Assembly (NCBI GenBank): GCA_963169455.1
Contig: CAUJDW010000088.1
Span: 1 to 53,053, forward strand
Origin: Bacteroidota bacterium
GTDB lineage: Bacteria > Bacteroidota > Bacteroidia > Chitinophagales > Saprospiraceae
Length of the DNA: 53,053 bases
Direction: 5' to 3'
In this document: piece after piece, positions 16,074 to 23,934 of the stretch
Position numbering within the stretch: position 1 is the stretch's first letter
Layout: every line of letters starts with the position of its first letter
Position numbers and translations under genes: made by a program
The notes under the pieces: generated by a model
Told to the model about the DNA's origin: nothing
What the model saw: only the letters and a program-made list of their open reading frames with translations
Databases searched by the model: none

Positions 16074-17708
16074 CTACCCTTTCTTCCAGAAAGCCAGCCC
16101 CTTCCCCTTCTGTTTGGGCCCTTTGTACGGTTTCACCCTCGATTTGGACTTCACCACGCTGGCCGCAGTGCCGGGCTGGCTCTCGCAATGGGCCCTGTTG
16201 ACGGCTGTGAGCTGGTAGGTATAGGCCTTGCCCTCTTCCAGCCGGGTATCCGTAAAGCGGAATTTTCTGCTTTTGTCGCCGAATGGCGTGATGTGGAGGA
16301 TATGGGCCGGGGCGTCCATATCGCCGGGCCGGGCGCCGGGGAAGCGGTACAGGACGTAGTAGAAGGGGGCCGCGGAACCGGCATTTTTAATGGGTTTCCA
16401 CCGAATCCTGGCGTCGCCTTTTTTATTGCAGACCTTCATGCCTTCCGGGCTGGGGGCGGGGCTGAGCGACAGTTCGTCCCGGCAGGGCAACAAAGCCGGG
16501 CTGCCGTAATAGGCCCGGAGCGAATCCTTGAGGTTGAGCGGGTCGGCGAGGACGGAGCCGGAACGGAAAAAGGCGCTGCCGCTGATACGGCGGTTGCGGC
16601 GGGCCATGCGTATCTGGCGGGCCAGTTCCCCGGGGTCGTACCATTGTTCCTGGCTGTCGTTGCCCACCTTATAAGCGGCATGGCCGATGTAGAGTTGTTT
16701 GCCCGAAGCATTGAGGCTCCACCAGCGCTGCAGGATGGCGTTGTCGGCCGGAGGGAAACCGATGTGCCAGTATAGCTGGGGCAGGATGTAATCGATCCAG
16801 CCCTGGCGCAGCCAGTGTAGCACGTCGGCGTGCACGGCGTCGTAGGAGGGCGCCCCGGCGCGTGTTTCGGAGCCCGCGGGGTCATCCTGCTTGTTGCGCC
16901 ATACCCCAAAGGGGCTGATGCCGAAATACACATGGGGCTTGGCCTCTTTGATGGCCAGGGACACCATCCTGACCAGTTCGTCGACATTGTGGCGGCGCCA
17001 GGCGTTGATGTCCGGAAAGTTGCGGCCGTACAGGAGGTAGGTGGAGCTGTCCGGAAACACCTGCCCGGTGAGGGGGTAAGGGTAAAAATAATCGTCGAAA
17101 TGAACGGCGTCGATGTCGTAGTTCTGCACCACTTCCATCACCACATCCCGGATGTGCTCCCGCACCTGCGGCAGGCCGGGGTTGAGGTAAAATCTTTGCC
17201 CGTAGGAGACAACCCAGTCGCGGTGCTGGTTGAAGACGTTCTGTGGAGAAAGGGCGGCCGTATCCAGGCCCATCGTGACGCGGTAGGGGTTGAACCAGGC
17301 GTGGAACTCCATGCCCTGCCGATGGGTTTCTTCGATGAGGAATTCCAGGGGATCGTATTCCGGCTGGGGGGCGAGCCCCTGGCGGCCCGTCAGGTATTCC
17401 GACCAGGGTGCAAAGGCGGAAGGGTAAAAGGCGTCGGCGGAGGGCCTTACCTGAAAGATAACGGCATTCAGCCCCAGGCTCCTGTATTGTTTCAGCAGGT
17501 TTTTCCATTCTTCCCTGTGCGCGGTAGGCCAGGTGCCGGCTTTGGCCGGGTAGTCCAGGTTTTTCACCGTGGCCACCCACACGCCGCGGAATTCCTGCTT
17601 CGGAGCAGGCGGGTTGATGTCTTTTTCATTCTGGGCGAAAGCTCCTGATGCGAACAGGGAAAAAGCAAATGCCATGCAAAGAGGCAGGATGCTGTGGCGG
17701 CTAACCAT
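16074..17708 (-). CDS. Secreted GH10-like glycosyl hydrolase (GHL10/DUF187 type)
   Basis: 544 aa with a signal peptide (residues 1-25, ...A-S-G-A-F-A-Q). E-F-R-G-V-W-V-A-T-V-K-N-L-D-Y-P starts a TIM barrel typical of the 'family 10 glycosylhydrolase'/GHL10 group. Further signatures are N-A-V-I-F-Q-V-R-P-S-A-D-A-F-Y, E-F-H-A-W-F-N-P-Y-R, H-F-D-D-Y-F-Y-P-Y and G-I-S-P-F-G-V-W-R-N. The C-terminal ~110 residues look like a fibronectin-III/Ig domain, followed by a basic tail (K-G-P-K-Q-K-G-K). Such enzymes act on peptidoglycan-related or cell-surface glycans. It appears to be monocistronic. Confidence 0.9.
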   Translation of the reverse strand: MVSRHSILPLCMAFAFSLFASGAFAQNEKDINPPAPKQEFRGVWVATVKNLDYPAKAGTWPTAHREEWKNLLKQYRSLGLNAVIFQVRPSADAFYPSAFAPWSEYLTGRQGLAPQPEYDPLEFLIEETHRQGMEFHAWFNPYRVTMGLDTAALSPQNVFNQHRDWVVSYGQRFYLNPGLPQVREHIRDVVMEVVQNYDIDAVHFDDYFYPYPLTGQVFPDSSTYLLYGRNFPDINAWRRHNVDELVRMVSLAIKEAKPHVYFGISPFGVWRNKQDDPAGSETRAGAPSYDAVHADVLHWLRQGWIDYILPQLYWHIGFPPADNAILQRWWSLNASGKQLYIGHAAYKVGNDSQEQWYDPGELARQIRMARRNRRISGSAFFRSGSVLADPLNLKDSLRAYYGSPALLPCRDELSLSPAPSPEGMKVCNKKGDARIRWKPIKNAGSAAPFYYVLYRFPGARPGDMDAPAHILHITPFGDKSRKFRFTDTRLEEGKAYTYQLTAVNRAHCESQPGTAASVVKSKSRVKPYKGPKQKGKGLAFWKKG

Positions 17709-17783
17709 TGCAGTGCAGTTTAGATGAACGGAATCCGTCCAAATATAGGCCTAAAGTAGAGAATGGCAAAGCCCCCGCAAAGA

Positions 17784-18671
17784 CTACCTGCTGTGCACAG
17801 CCGGAATATCGCCCATGGCCATGGCGGCGCGCCCGTCGGCGGCCGCTATGGTTTTGCATTTCCAGACCGGCATGTGGTTTTCATCCTCGTGGCTGTACTG
17901 GCATAGTTGAGCGCCGCCGGCTTTGTTTACGACAAAGGGTTCATTGGCGAACTCGTGGTGGGTGGTGTATTCGGCGTGGTAAACGCGCCGAAGCTGGGAG
18001 CCGTCCCAGTAAAAGAATGCTTTCTCGATGCCGGCCCAGCAGCCGACCGCCATGGTGCTGGCTTCGACAACGGTGAAACCCTGCGGGCTGCGGATCACGC
18101 GAAGCAACGGGCTGGCGCCGCAATCTTCAAAGACGCACAATCCGGGAACCTGCTCCTGAACGATGACCTTCCCTTTCTGCAGGATGCGCACCTCCGCCTT
18201 GATGTCCTTCAGGTTTTTGCGGGCCTGGCTGGAAACGCCCAGCATGAGGAACTCGGCCCGCCCGTCGCCGTTGAGGTCTTCAAAGCGCCACCCCTTGGCA
18301 ATGTGGGCGCCCCAGATGTAACCTACGAAAGGCTGCCCTACAGCATCCTTGCCGCGGACGTGGTACCAGATGTCGCCATAACCGTCAATCTCATCTTCCG
18401 GCAGGTAATAGCCATCCGCATAGGCAATGTTCTGAACACTGAAGCCGGCAGGGAGGTAGGTGATCGCGCCGGAGGACGCACAGGGGCCCTGCCGGACAGC
18501 AACCTTTTCGGTAAAAGTATAAAGCGTGGAATTGTCGGTGTACAGTTCCTCAACCTGCGATTGCAGGTGGAACCAGTCGTAGAAATCTTCGAATTGAGGG
18601 CTTACGAAACGGTCCTGTGCGCCAATGCTTTGTGCGCTGATAAGGGCGGAGATCAAAAGGGCTTTTTTCAT
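17784..18671 (-). CDS. Secreted protein with SH3-like and FG-GAP-like segments
   Basis: 295 aa, signal peptide M-K-K-A-L-L-I-S...S-I-G-A-Q. After a spacer, residues ~50-125 resemble a bacterial SH3 domain (V-A-V-R-Q-G-P...G-D-I-W-Y-H-V-R-G). D-L-N-G-D-G-R-A-E-F-L near 135 is an FG-GAP/calcium-loop-like motif. Several cysteines (C-V-F-E-D-C-G, G-C-W-A-G, Q-L-C-Q-Y) may form disulfides. I do not recognise a named family. A periplasmic or surface role is inferred from the export signal only. It lies upstream of the GH10-like gene on the same strand with a 75-bp gap and could be co-transcribed with it. Confidence 0.75.
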   Translation of the reverse strand: MKKALLISALISAQSIGAQDRFVSPQFEDFYDWFHLQSQVEELYTDNSTLYTFTEKVAVRQGPCASSGAITYLPAGFSVQNIAYADGYYLPEDEIDGYGDIWYHVRGKDAVGQPFVGYIWGAHIAKGWRFEDLNGDGRAEFLMLGVSSQARKNLKDIKAEVRILQKGKVIVQEQVPGLCVFEDCGASPLLRVIRSPQGFTVVEASTMAVGCWAGIEKAFFYWDGSQLRRVYHAEYTTHHEFANEPFVVNKAGGAQLCQYSHEDENHMPVWKCKTIAAADGRAAMAMGDIPAVHSR

Positions 18672-19099
18672 GGGAGTAGATTTTGGGATGTATGGTTTTT
18701 AACTTTTTTCCTTTTCCGGATATTGCCCGGGCCAAAGTATTATTTTGACATCAGCACCGCAAAAGCTATTTTCCGGATGAAAGCCTTTCCTTTGAAAAGA
18801 AATATTTCGCACATTAGTTCCCATTTTCTGTGAAAATTTGCTTTTAACGAATGGCCTCTGGGGCCTAAGCAAGTATGCTTTTCAACTTATTTTAAAAGGC
18901 GCGGCAGGAAGTAAAAAACACCCCCTACCGTTCCTTCCTCTAAATTTGTTGACGGATCAGCCGAAAAAAGTCACAGGCAAAAAAAGGGGCGGGGCCACAA
19001 CATTCCTTCCCTTACCTTTGTATTACCGTTGATGCCCGCACAAAAGCTAAGTTTGCAAGCGGGCGCCGATTTAACAATAGTTACGCTTTATCCAGTAGC
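18672..19099. other. 428-bp divergent intergenic region
   Basis: This separates the minus-strand secreted protein from ctpA. It is AT-rich near 18700-18860, with no coding pattern in any frame that I can support. On the plus strand TACCTTTG at 19013-19020 matches the TAnnTTTG -7 element, placing a ctpA start near 19027. No TTTG is found at the -33 position. Confidence 0.45.
19013..19020 (+). promoter_or_regulatory. -7 element for ctpA
   Basis: TACCTTTG is an exact TAnnTTTG match, giving a leader of about 73 bases before ATG 19100. The -33 element is not recognisable. Confidence 0.4.
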
Positions 19100-20761
19100 A
19101 TGTTTCAGGATCAACAACATACGCCAAAGCAGCTCCGCATCTGGCTGCCGCTGCTCTTCGCCCTCACCCTGGTGATGGGGATGTTCATCGGCATGCACCT
19201 GCAATCCAATGCGCCAGCCATGGTGTCGGAGCCCGAAAACACCCTTGTCCACGGTTTGGGACAGGGGAAGGTCGAGGAGATACTTCGTTACATCGAGGCC
19301 AAGTACGTCGATGAAGTTGACCGGGAAACCCTGGTGCAGGAAGTGATCAACGACATGCTGGCTAAGCTCGACCCCCATTCCACCTACATCACTGCCGACC
19401 AGTTGCAGGAGGTCAACGAGCAGCTCGAAGGCAACTTCGACGGCATAGGGGTGGAGTTCATGATCCTCGACGACACCATCGTGGTCGTAGCTCCTCTGGC
19501 AGGAGGCCCTTCAGAAGCGGCCGGCATCCAGGCCGGCGACAAGATCGTGCAGATCGGAGATTCCACCATAGCAGGCAAGTCTATTGAAACCCGCGATGTG
19601 ATCAACCTGCTGCGAGGAGAAAAAGGCACTCAGGTAGAAGTCGGCATCATCAGAGGCAAAGACACCAAAATATACCGCTTTACCATCACCCGCGATAAAA
19701 TACCGATGCACAGCGTGGACGTATCCTACATGCTGGATGAAAAAACGGGTTACATCAAGGTCAACCGGTTCAGCGCAACGACCTACGAAGAGTTCATGAA
19801 AGGGCTGGAGCAACTTATCGAAAAGAAAGGGATGAAGGACCTCGTGATCGACCTGCGCCACAACCCCGGCGGCTACCTGCAGCAGGCGGCCAACATCCTC
19901 AGCCAGCTCTTCAACGAAAAAGACAGGCTCCTGGTCTATACCGAAGGCCGTTCGGTCAGCCGCAGCGACTACGAGAGCACCGGCAGGGCATTTTACAATA
20001 TTGAGAACATCGTGGTGCTGATCGATGAAGGCTCCGCATCGGCCAGCGAGATCCTCGCCGGCGCCATCCAGGATCAGGACCGCGGCATCATCGTTGGGCG
20101 GCGGTCCTTTGGCAAAGGCCTGGTGCAGGAACAGTACAAACTGCGCGACGGCTCCGCCCTCCGCCTTACGGTGGCCCGCTATTATACGCCCTCGGGCCGC
20201 TCCATCCAGAAGCCCTACGAAAACGGCATCGAGGAATACGAACAGGAGATGTACAGCCGCTACGAATCCGGGGAGATGGAATCCGAAGGCCATGTGGCTA
20301 TTGTCGATTCTACCGCTTATTACACCTCCGGAGGCCGCGTTGTGTACGGCGGCGGCGGCATCACCCCCGACATCATCGTCCCGATAGATTCCATCTTTTT
20401 CGATGACGAATATCTGGAGTTGCGCCAGTTCATCCCCCAGTTCGTTTTCCGGCACATGGCCCGGCAGCCCGATAAGCTGAAATCCTACAAGCTGGAAAAC
20501 TTCAGCCGGCAATATCAGGTGAGTGACGATCTTTACGAGGAATTCCTCACCTTCGCCCGCAGCCAGGGCGCCCGGGTGGATAGCCGGCAGGCGCCGCAGG
20601 CGAGAAAGGAACTGAAGCTCTTTATCAAGGCGCGCATCGCCAAGCATCTCTTCGAGGATGAGGGCTTCTACATGGTCTGGAACCAGGACGACCCCATGCT
20701 GCGGGAAGCGCTCCGCGCGCTGCAGCACGCCAACCCGCTGCAGGCTGTCAGGGGAAAATAG
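19100..20761 (+). CDS. ctpA: C-terminal processing protease (S41, CtpA/Prc)
   Basis: 553 aa. An N-terminal membrane anchor (W-L-P-L-L-F-A-L-T-L-V-M-G-M-F-I-G-M, about 14-32) is followed by a helical region and a PDZ domain around G-I-G-V-E-F (115-195), which binds substrate C-termini. The S41 catalytic region has Ser314 in G-S-A-S-A-S-E and Lys339 in R-S-F-G-K-G, the Ser/Lys dyad, and D-L-R-H-N-P-G-G-Y-L near 255 as the usual structural motif. It degrades or trims periplasmic proteins. The C-terminal ~120 residues form the extra helical domain common in Bacteroidota versions. It is followed by a heptamer repeat array, not by another gene. Confidence 0.95.
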   Translation: MFQDQQHTPKQLRIWLPLLFALTLVMGMFIGMHLQSNAPAMVSEPENTLVHGLGQGKVEEILRYIEAKYVDEVDRETLVQEVINDMLAKLDPHSTYITADQLQEVNEQLEGNFDGIGVEFMILDDTIVVVAPLAGGPSEAAGIQAGDKIVQIGDSTIAGKSIETRDVINLLRGEKGTQVEVGIIRGKDTKIYRFTITRDKIPMHSVDVSYMLDEKTGYIKVNRFSATTYEEFMKGLEQLIEKKGMKDLVIDLRHNPGGYLQQAANILSQLFNEKDRLLVYTEGRSVSRSDYESTGRAFYNIENIVVLIDEGSASASEILAGAIQDQDRGIIVGRRSFGKGLVQEQYKLRDGSALRLTVARYYTPSGRSIQKPYENGIEEYEQEMYSRYESGEMESEGHVAIVDSTAYYTSGGRVVYGGGGITPDIIVPIDSIFFDDEYLELRQFIPQFVFRHMARQPDKLKSYKLENFSRQYQVSDDLYEEFLTFARSQGARVDSRQAPQARKELKLFIKARIAKHLFEDEGFYMVWNQDDPMLREALRALQHANPLQAVRGK

Positions 20762-21115
20762 GGCGGGCGGCAAAGCCCGGGAGGTTTCAGGCTTTTACCC
20801 GGCTGGCCGTAGCGAGGGCGGGGTAGGTTTCAGGGTTTCAGGTTTCAGGTTTCAGGTTTCAGGTTTCAGGTTTCAGGTTTCAGGTTTCAGGTTTCAGGTT
20901 TCAGGTTTCAGGGTTTCAGGTTACAGGTTACAGGTTTCAGGGTTTCAGGTTACAGGGTTTCAGGGGTTGCCACAGGCTCACCTCGTCTCCCCCTCTCCCA
21001 GTCTCCATTGGGTGTTTCAGGTTTCAGAGTTGCAGAGTTACAGGGCAGTCACGGGCTGGCTTGCCTTGATTTTGCTGAAGTTCAGCCACCCCGGGACTTC
21101 GGATGTTTTCCAGGC
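20762..21115. other. Gene-free spacer dominated by a heptamer repeat
   Basis: Between the convergent ctpA and S8 protease genes no coding region is supported. The content is the TTTCAGG array (20826-20965), a degenerate second patch at 21013-21046 (GTTTCAG, GAGTTGCAG, GAGTTACAG), and unremarkable GC-rich sequence around them. No terminator with a T-tract was seen on either side. Confidence 0.7.
20826..20965. repeat. Heptanucleotide tandem repeat (GTTTCAG)n
   Basis: About ten perfect tandem copies of the 7-bp unit GTTTCAG are followed by variants with an extra G (GGTTTCAG) or T-to-A changes (GTTACAG). The period is 7, so translation gives a 7-residue periodic peptide in every frame (G-F-R-F-Q-V-S), which is not a real protein. 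Slippage would change its length between strains. Confidence 0.95.
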
Positions 21116-22756
21116 TTAATAGTGCACTACAAGGAATGGTTTGACCTTGCGATCCCCTCCCTCATTCTGCAATATCAGGTAATAAGCCCCCTGGGCCCAC
21201 TGGCTCACATCGATGGTAAACACTTTTCCGCTAAAGCGCATCGGCCGGACATTGGACCGGAACACGAGTTGGCCCAGGGCATTGTAAACGCGGGCCTGGT
21301 AATCCTCGAAATCGGGGGTTTCGTATTCCACTTTCAGGACGGAAGAAACGGGGTTGGGATAAATGTTCAGTATCTCCAGCGGGCCGGCCGTGCCGCCGCA
21401 GGCTTCATTGACCAGTTCCATGGCGTTGAAGAGGTTGAGCCGGCCGCCCGTGGCCGTAAAATCATCCAGCCCGGGAAGCGGGTCCACCCCATCGATGAGC
21501 ACGCTGCGAATGAAGCGCGCAGTAGCTTCGGGATTCAGCAGGGCGTCGGCGGCCAGGCCCTCGCAGGGCAGGCTGTAGAGCAGGGCGATAGCACCCGTCA
21601 GATGGGGCGCGGCGGCGGAGGTGCCCCCGAAAGACCCGTAGCGGTTGTTGGGCTTCAGGCTGTACGACTCCTGCCCCGGCGCCCCCATGTCGATGCTCAC
21701 TTTGCCATAACCGGCGGAGAGGTACTTCTCATCGTCGATTGTCGTATTGGTCACTGTAATGATAAAGTCGCTCTCGCAGGTCGTCGGCATGTCGCCGTCC
21801 ACATCCACATTGCGGCTTGAATTGACGGTGCCTGCGCCGGTCAGGACGCCCACCTCGCCCATCAGGTCGTACATGCCACCCCAGACCGGCTGGGCGTCGC
21901 AGAAGGTCGGCGTGGGCAGCCCAAAGGAAGCGTTGGTCGCCACCACAAAAGCCCCGTTCTGCCCCCCGCTTTTGTTGTAGCGGTCGCGTTGTTCGATGAC
22001 GTACGCGTAGGCCGAAACGATCTCATCGACATAGCCGGTGACAAACAGCATGAGCTTAACATTCCAGCTGACGCCGCTGACGCCGGCGCCGTTGTTGCCC
22101 CTGGCCCCCACAATGCCGGCCACCGACAAACCGTGGTCATCAACGGACATCGTGTTGCTGCCGGTTTTGAAATTCCAGCCGAAGGTGTCATCGGTATAGT
22201 CGTTGCTGTCATTATCGATGCCGTCATTGGGAATCTCGCCGGCATTTTGCCAGACGTTGCCGGCCAGGTCGTTGTGCTCCAGGTCGAAACCGCTGTCGAG
22301 AATGGCCACGACGATGGTGTCTCCATTGGCCGTCAGCCCTCCGGTAGCGATATCCCACACCATTGGCGCGCCAATGCGCTCCAGGCCCCACTGCAGGGGG
22401 TAATCCGGGTCGTCGGGTTCGCGGCGGAACTCCACGGCGTAGTTATACTGCACGGCCTGCACTTCCGGTTGCTGTTCCAGCCAGCGCAACAAGCCTTCCC
22501 CCGGCCAGGCTGCCGGGTCGAAGCGAAGAAGGTGGATGTTGAAACGGCCAGCCACTGTGCGTTCGTAAAAGACAGAACCGGGATGCCGGCTATTCAGGCG
22601 CTGCAGCAGCGCCTCCGGCCCGGCTTTTTCAACAAGGCGGACGATCAGTTCGTCATCAACCCGCCCCGTGGCGGAGGCGGCCGGCTGTGCGGCAATGACG
22701 TTCGGCAAAAATAAAAATGCCAGGAAGAAGAAGTAGAGCGTGGCTGTTTTTTTCAT
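21116..22756 (-). CDS. Secreted subtilase (S8) with type IX sorting domain
   Basis: 546 aa. Signal peptide ends ...N-V-I-A-A-Q; residues ~25-110 are a propeptide-like region. The catalytic triad is visible: Asp154 (A-I-L-D-S-G-F-D), His208 (D-D-H-G-L-S-V-A-G) and Ser380 (G-G-T-S-A-A-A-P-H). Two Asp/Asn-rich stretches (G-I-D-N-D-S-N-D near 180 and N-V-D-V-D-G-D near 316) may bind calcium. The last ~80 residues (I-L-N-I-Y-P-N-P-V-S-S-V-L-K-V...G-A-Y-Y-L-I-L-Q) are a Por/type A sorting domain, so it is exported across the outer membrane by the type IX system. It ends convergently with ctpA across a repeat-rich spacer. Confidence 0.95.
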   Translation of the reverse strand: MKKTATLYFFFLAFLFLPNVIAAQPAASATGRVDDELIVRLVEKAGPEALLQRLNSRHPGSVFYERTVAGRFNIHLLRFDPAAWPGEGLLRWLEQQPEVQAVQYNYAVEFRREPDDPDYPLQWGLERIGAPMVWDIATGGLTANGDTIVVAILDSGFDLEHNDLAGNVWQNAGEIPNDGIDNDSNDYTDDTFGWNFKTGSNTMSVDDHGLSVAGIVGARGNNGAGVSGVSWNVKLMLFVTGYVDEIVSAYAYVIEQRDRYNKSGGQNGAFVVATNASFGLPTPTFCDAQPVWGGMYDLMGEVGVLTGAGTVNSSRNVDVDGDMPTTCESDFIITVTNTTIDDEKYLSAGYGKVSIDMGAPGQESYSLKPNNRYGSFGGTSAAAPHLTGAIALLYSLPCEGLAADALLNPEATARFIRSVLIDGVDPLPGLDDFTATGGRLNLFNAMELVNEACGGTAGPLEILNIYPNPVSSVLKVEYETPDFEDYQARVYNALGQLVFRSNVRPMRFSGKVFTIDVSQWAQGAYYLILQNEGGDRKVKPFLVVHY

Positions 22757-22883
22757 ACGATGGATTATGAATTGTTACTGTAAAGTTAGGCCAATTTGAA
22801 CAATGAAGGCGCGTTTTTAGGGTATTACGGGTGGGGCCGGGAATCAATTCGCCGCCCCCTCTCCAAGCCGGCCAGCCTAGCCC

Positions 22884-22908
22884 GGGCCAAACTTCGGAAG
22901 TTTGGCCC
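22884..22908. repeat. Palindromic hairpin GGGCCAAACTT-CGG-AAGTTTGGCCC
   Basis: This is a perfect 11-bp stem with a 3-base loop, between the S8 protease start and the end of the metal-receptor gene. The core CAAACTTC/GAAGTTTG is shared with the hairpin at 12826-12876, suggesting an extragenic palindrome family. It lies just outside the receptor stop codon at 22915 and may also terminate transcription. Confidence 0.65.
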
Positions 22909-22914
22909 AGCCAT

Positions 22915-23715
22915 TCAGCCATCCAATCCCCCCCGCAACGCCCTGAAATAAGCCGGCGCGTCCAGCAAACGGCTTCCGAACCAGGAAAAAAACTCTCCGT
23001 TTACCAGTTTTATTGCGCTTTCGGGGCAGGCCCGGCGGAAGCCCTCCATGTGTTTTTCCCGGAAGGGATAAGGCTCTGACGACAGCAGAATGGCCTGTGG
23101 CTGAGCCGCCGCCAGTTCTTCCAGGCTTATTTCGGGGTAGCGGCTGAGATGGGCGAACACATTGTCCAGCCCGGCCTGCTGCATCATGGCGTCGATAAAA
23201 GTGCCGGATGCGGAAACCATGAAAGGGTTCCTCCAGATGAAGTAAGCTGCCCGGATGGGCGATTGGCCGCGAAGTTCTTCTTCCAGTTGCTGAAAGCGCC
23301 GGCCGATCTCTGCGGCCAGCGCCTCCGCTTCGGTTTCCCGGGCAGCCACCCCGCCCAGGCTGCGGATCATGCCAATGGCGCTGCCCAGGCCGTGGACATC
23401 GCTCATCCAGACGGGGAAGCGGGCGGCCAGGGCTTCGATCTGTTCACGGGTATTCTCCTCCTTATTGCCGATGATGAGATCGGGCTGCAATTCCGCTACT
23501 TTTTGCAGGTTTACCTGCTTGGTGCCGCCCACCCGGCTTTTGGTGCGAAACCAGCTTTCCGGGCGCACGCAGAATTTGGTGATGCCCACCACCTCTTCGG
23601 CCAGCCCCAGAGCATAGAGCAGCTCGGTTTGGGAAGGAACCAAAGACACGATCCGGCGGGGTGGAAAATCCACCGCCACCTGGCGCGACATCTGGTCGGT
23701 AAATGTCTTCTTCAT
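22915..23715 (-). CDS. BtuF-like helical-backbone metal/cobalamin receptor
   Basis: 266 aa from ATG 23715. R-I-V-S-L-V-P-S-Q-T-E-L-L-Y-A-L-G-L-A-E-E-V-V-G is the classical start of the BtuF/FhuD substrate-binding fold, followed by K-V-A-E-L-Q-P-D-L-I-I-G-N-K-E-E-N and a long connecting helix. P-E-I-S-L-E-E-L-A-A-A-Q-P-Q-A-I-L-L-S-S-E-P-Y-P-F lies in the second lobe. No signal peptide is seen, so it may be cytoplasmic, as are many stand-alone members. No permease or ATPase gene is adjacent. A minus-strand -7 element, TACATTTG, lies about 60 bases upstream of the ATG. Confidence 0.85.
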   Translation of the reverse strand: MKKTFTDQMSRQVAVDFPPRRIVSLVPSQTELLYALGLAEEVVGITKFCVRPESWFRTKSRVGGTKQVNLQKVAELQPDLIIGNKEENTREQIEALAARFPVWMSDVHGLGSAIGMIRSLGGVAARETEAEALAAEIGRRFQQLEEELRGQSPIRAAYFIWRNPFMVSASGTFIDAMMQQAGLDNVFAHLSRYPEISLEELAAAQPQAILLSSEPYPFREKHMEGFRRACPESAIKLVNGEFFSWFGSRLLDAPAYFRALRGGLDG

Positions 23716-23773
23716 GCTGATATAAATGGCGGGCCGCCGCAAATACGCCGGCAGCCCCTTTTGTTGACAGTTG

Positions 23774-23781
23774 CAAATGTA
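23774..23781 (-). promoter_or_regulatory. -7 element for the metal-receptor gene
   Basis: On the minus strand this reads TACATTTG, an exact TAnnTTTG match, giving a leader of about 50 bases before ATG 23715. On the plus strand the adjoining TTATTTTG (23782-23789) is a one-mismatch -7 element that could serve the CHAT gene at 23935. Confidence 0.45.
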
Positions 23782-23817
23782 TTATTTTGCCGTGTGTTTC
23801 GCTCTGCCCCCAGTATC

Positions 23818-23894
23818 GAGGGCGCTCCGGAAAGCCCCGGATCGTAGTGATGGCGCACCGGATTGCTGGCCCGCCCCCAGGGATTTTCCGGAGC
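23818..23894. repeat. GAGGGCGCTCCGGAAAG repeat (copy 1) within an inverted repeat
   Basis: The 17-mer at 23818-23834 recurs identically at 40414-40430, in both cases in a spacer beside a conflict-type gene. Here GCTCCGGAAA (23824-23833) also pairs with TTTCCGGAGC (23885-23894). Function unknown. Confidence 0.5.
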
Positions 23895-23934
23895 AGCCTC
23901 AGGATTGCATCATAAAACAGGATTGCCATAGAAA

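Noticed and set aside
18838-19032. 64-codon frame in the ctpA upstream region
   Set aside because: No coding-like composition, no start signal, and it overlaps the ctpA -7 element.
20658-21119. Frame rich in G-F-R-F-Q-V-S
   Set aside because: Pure translation of the 7-bp repeat plus out-of-frame ctpA sequence.
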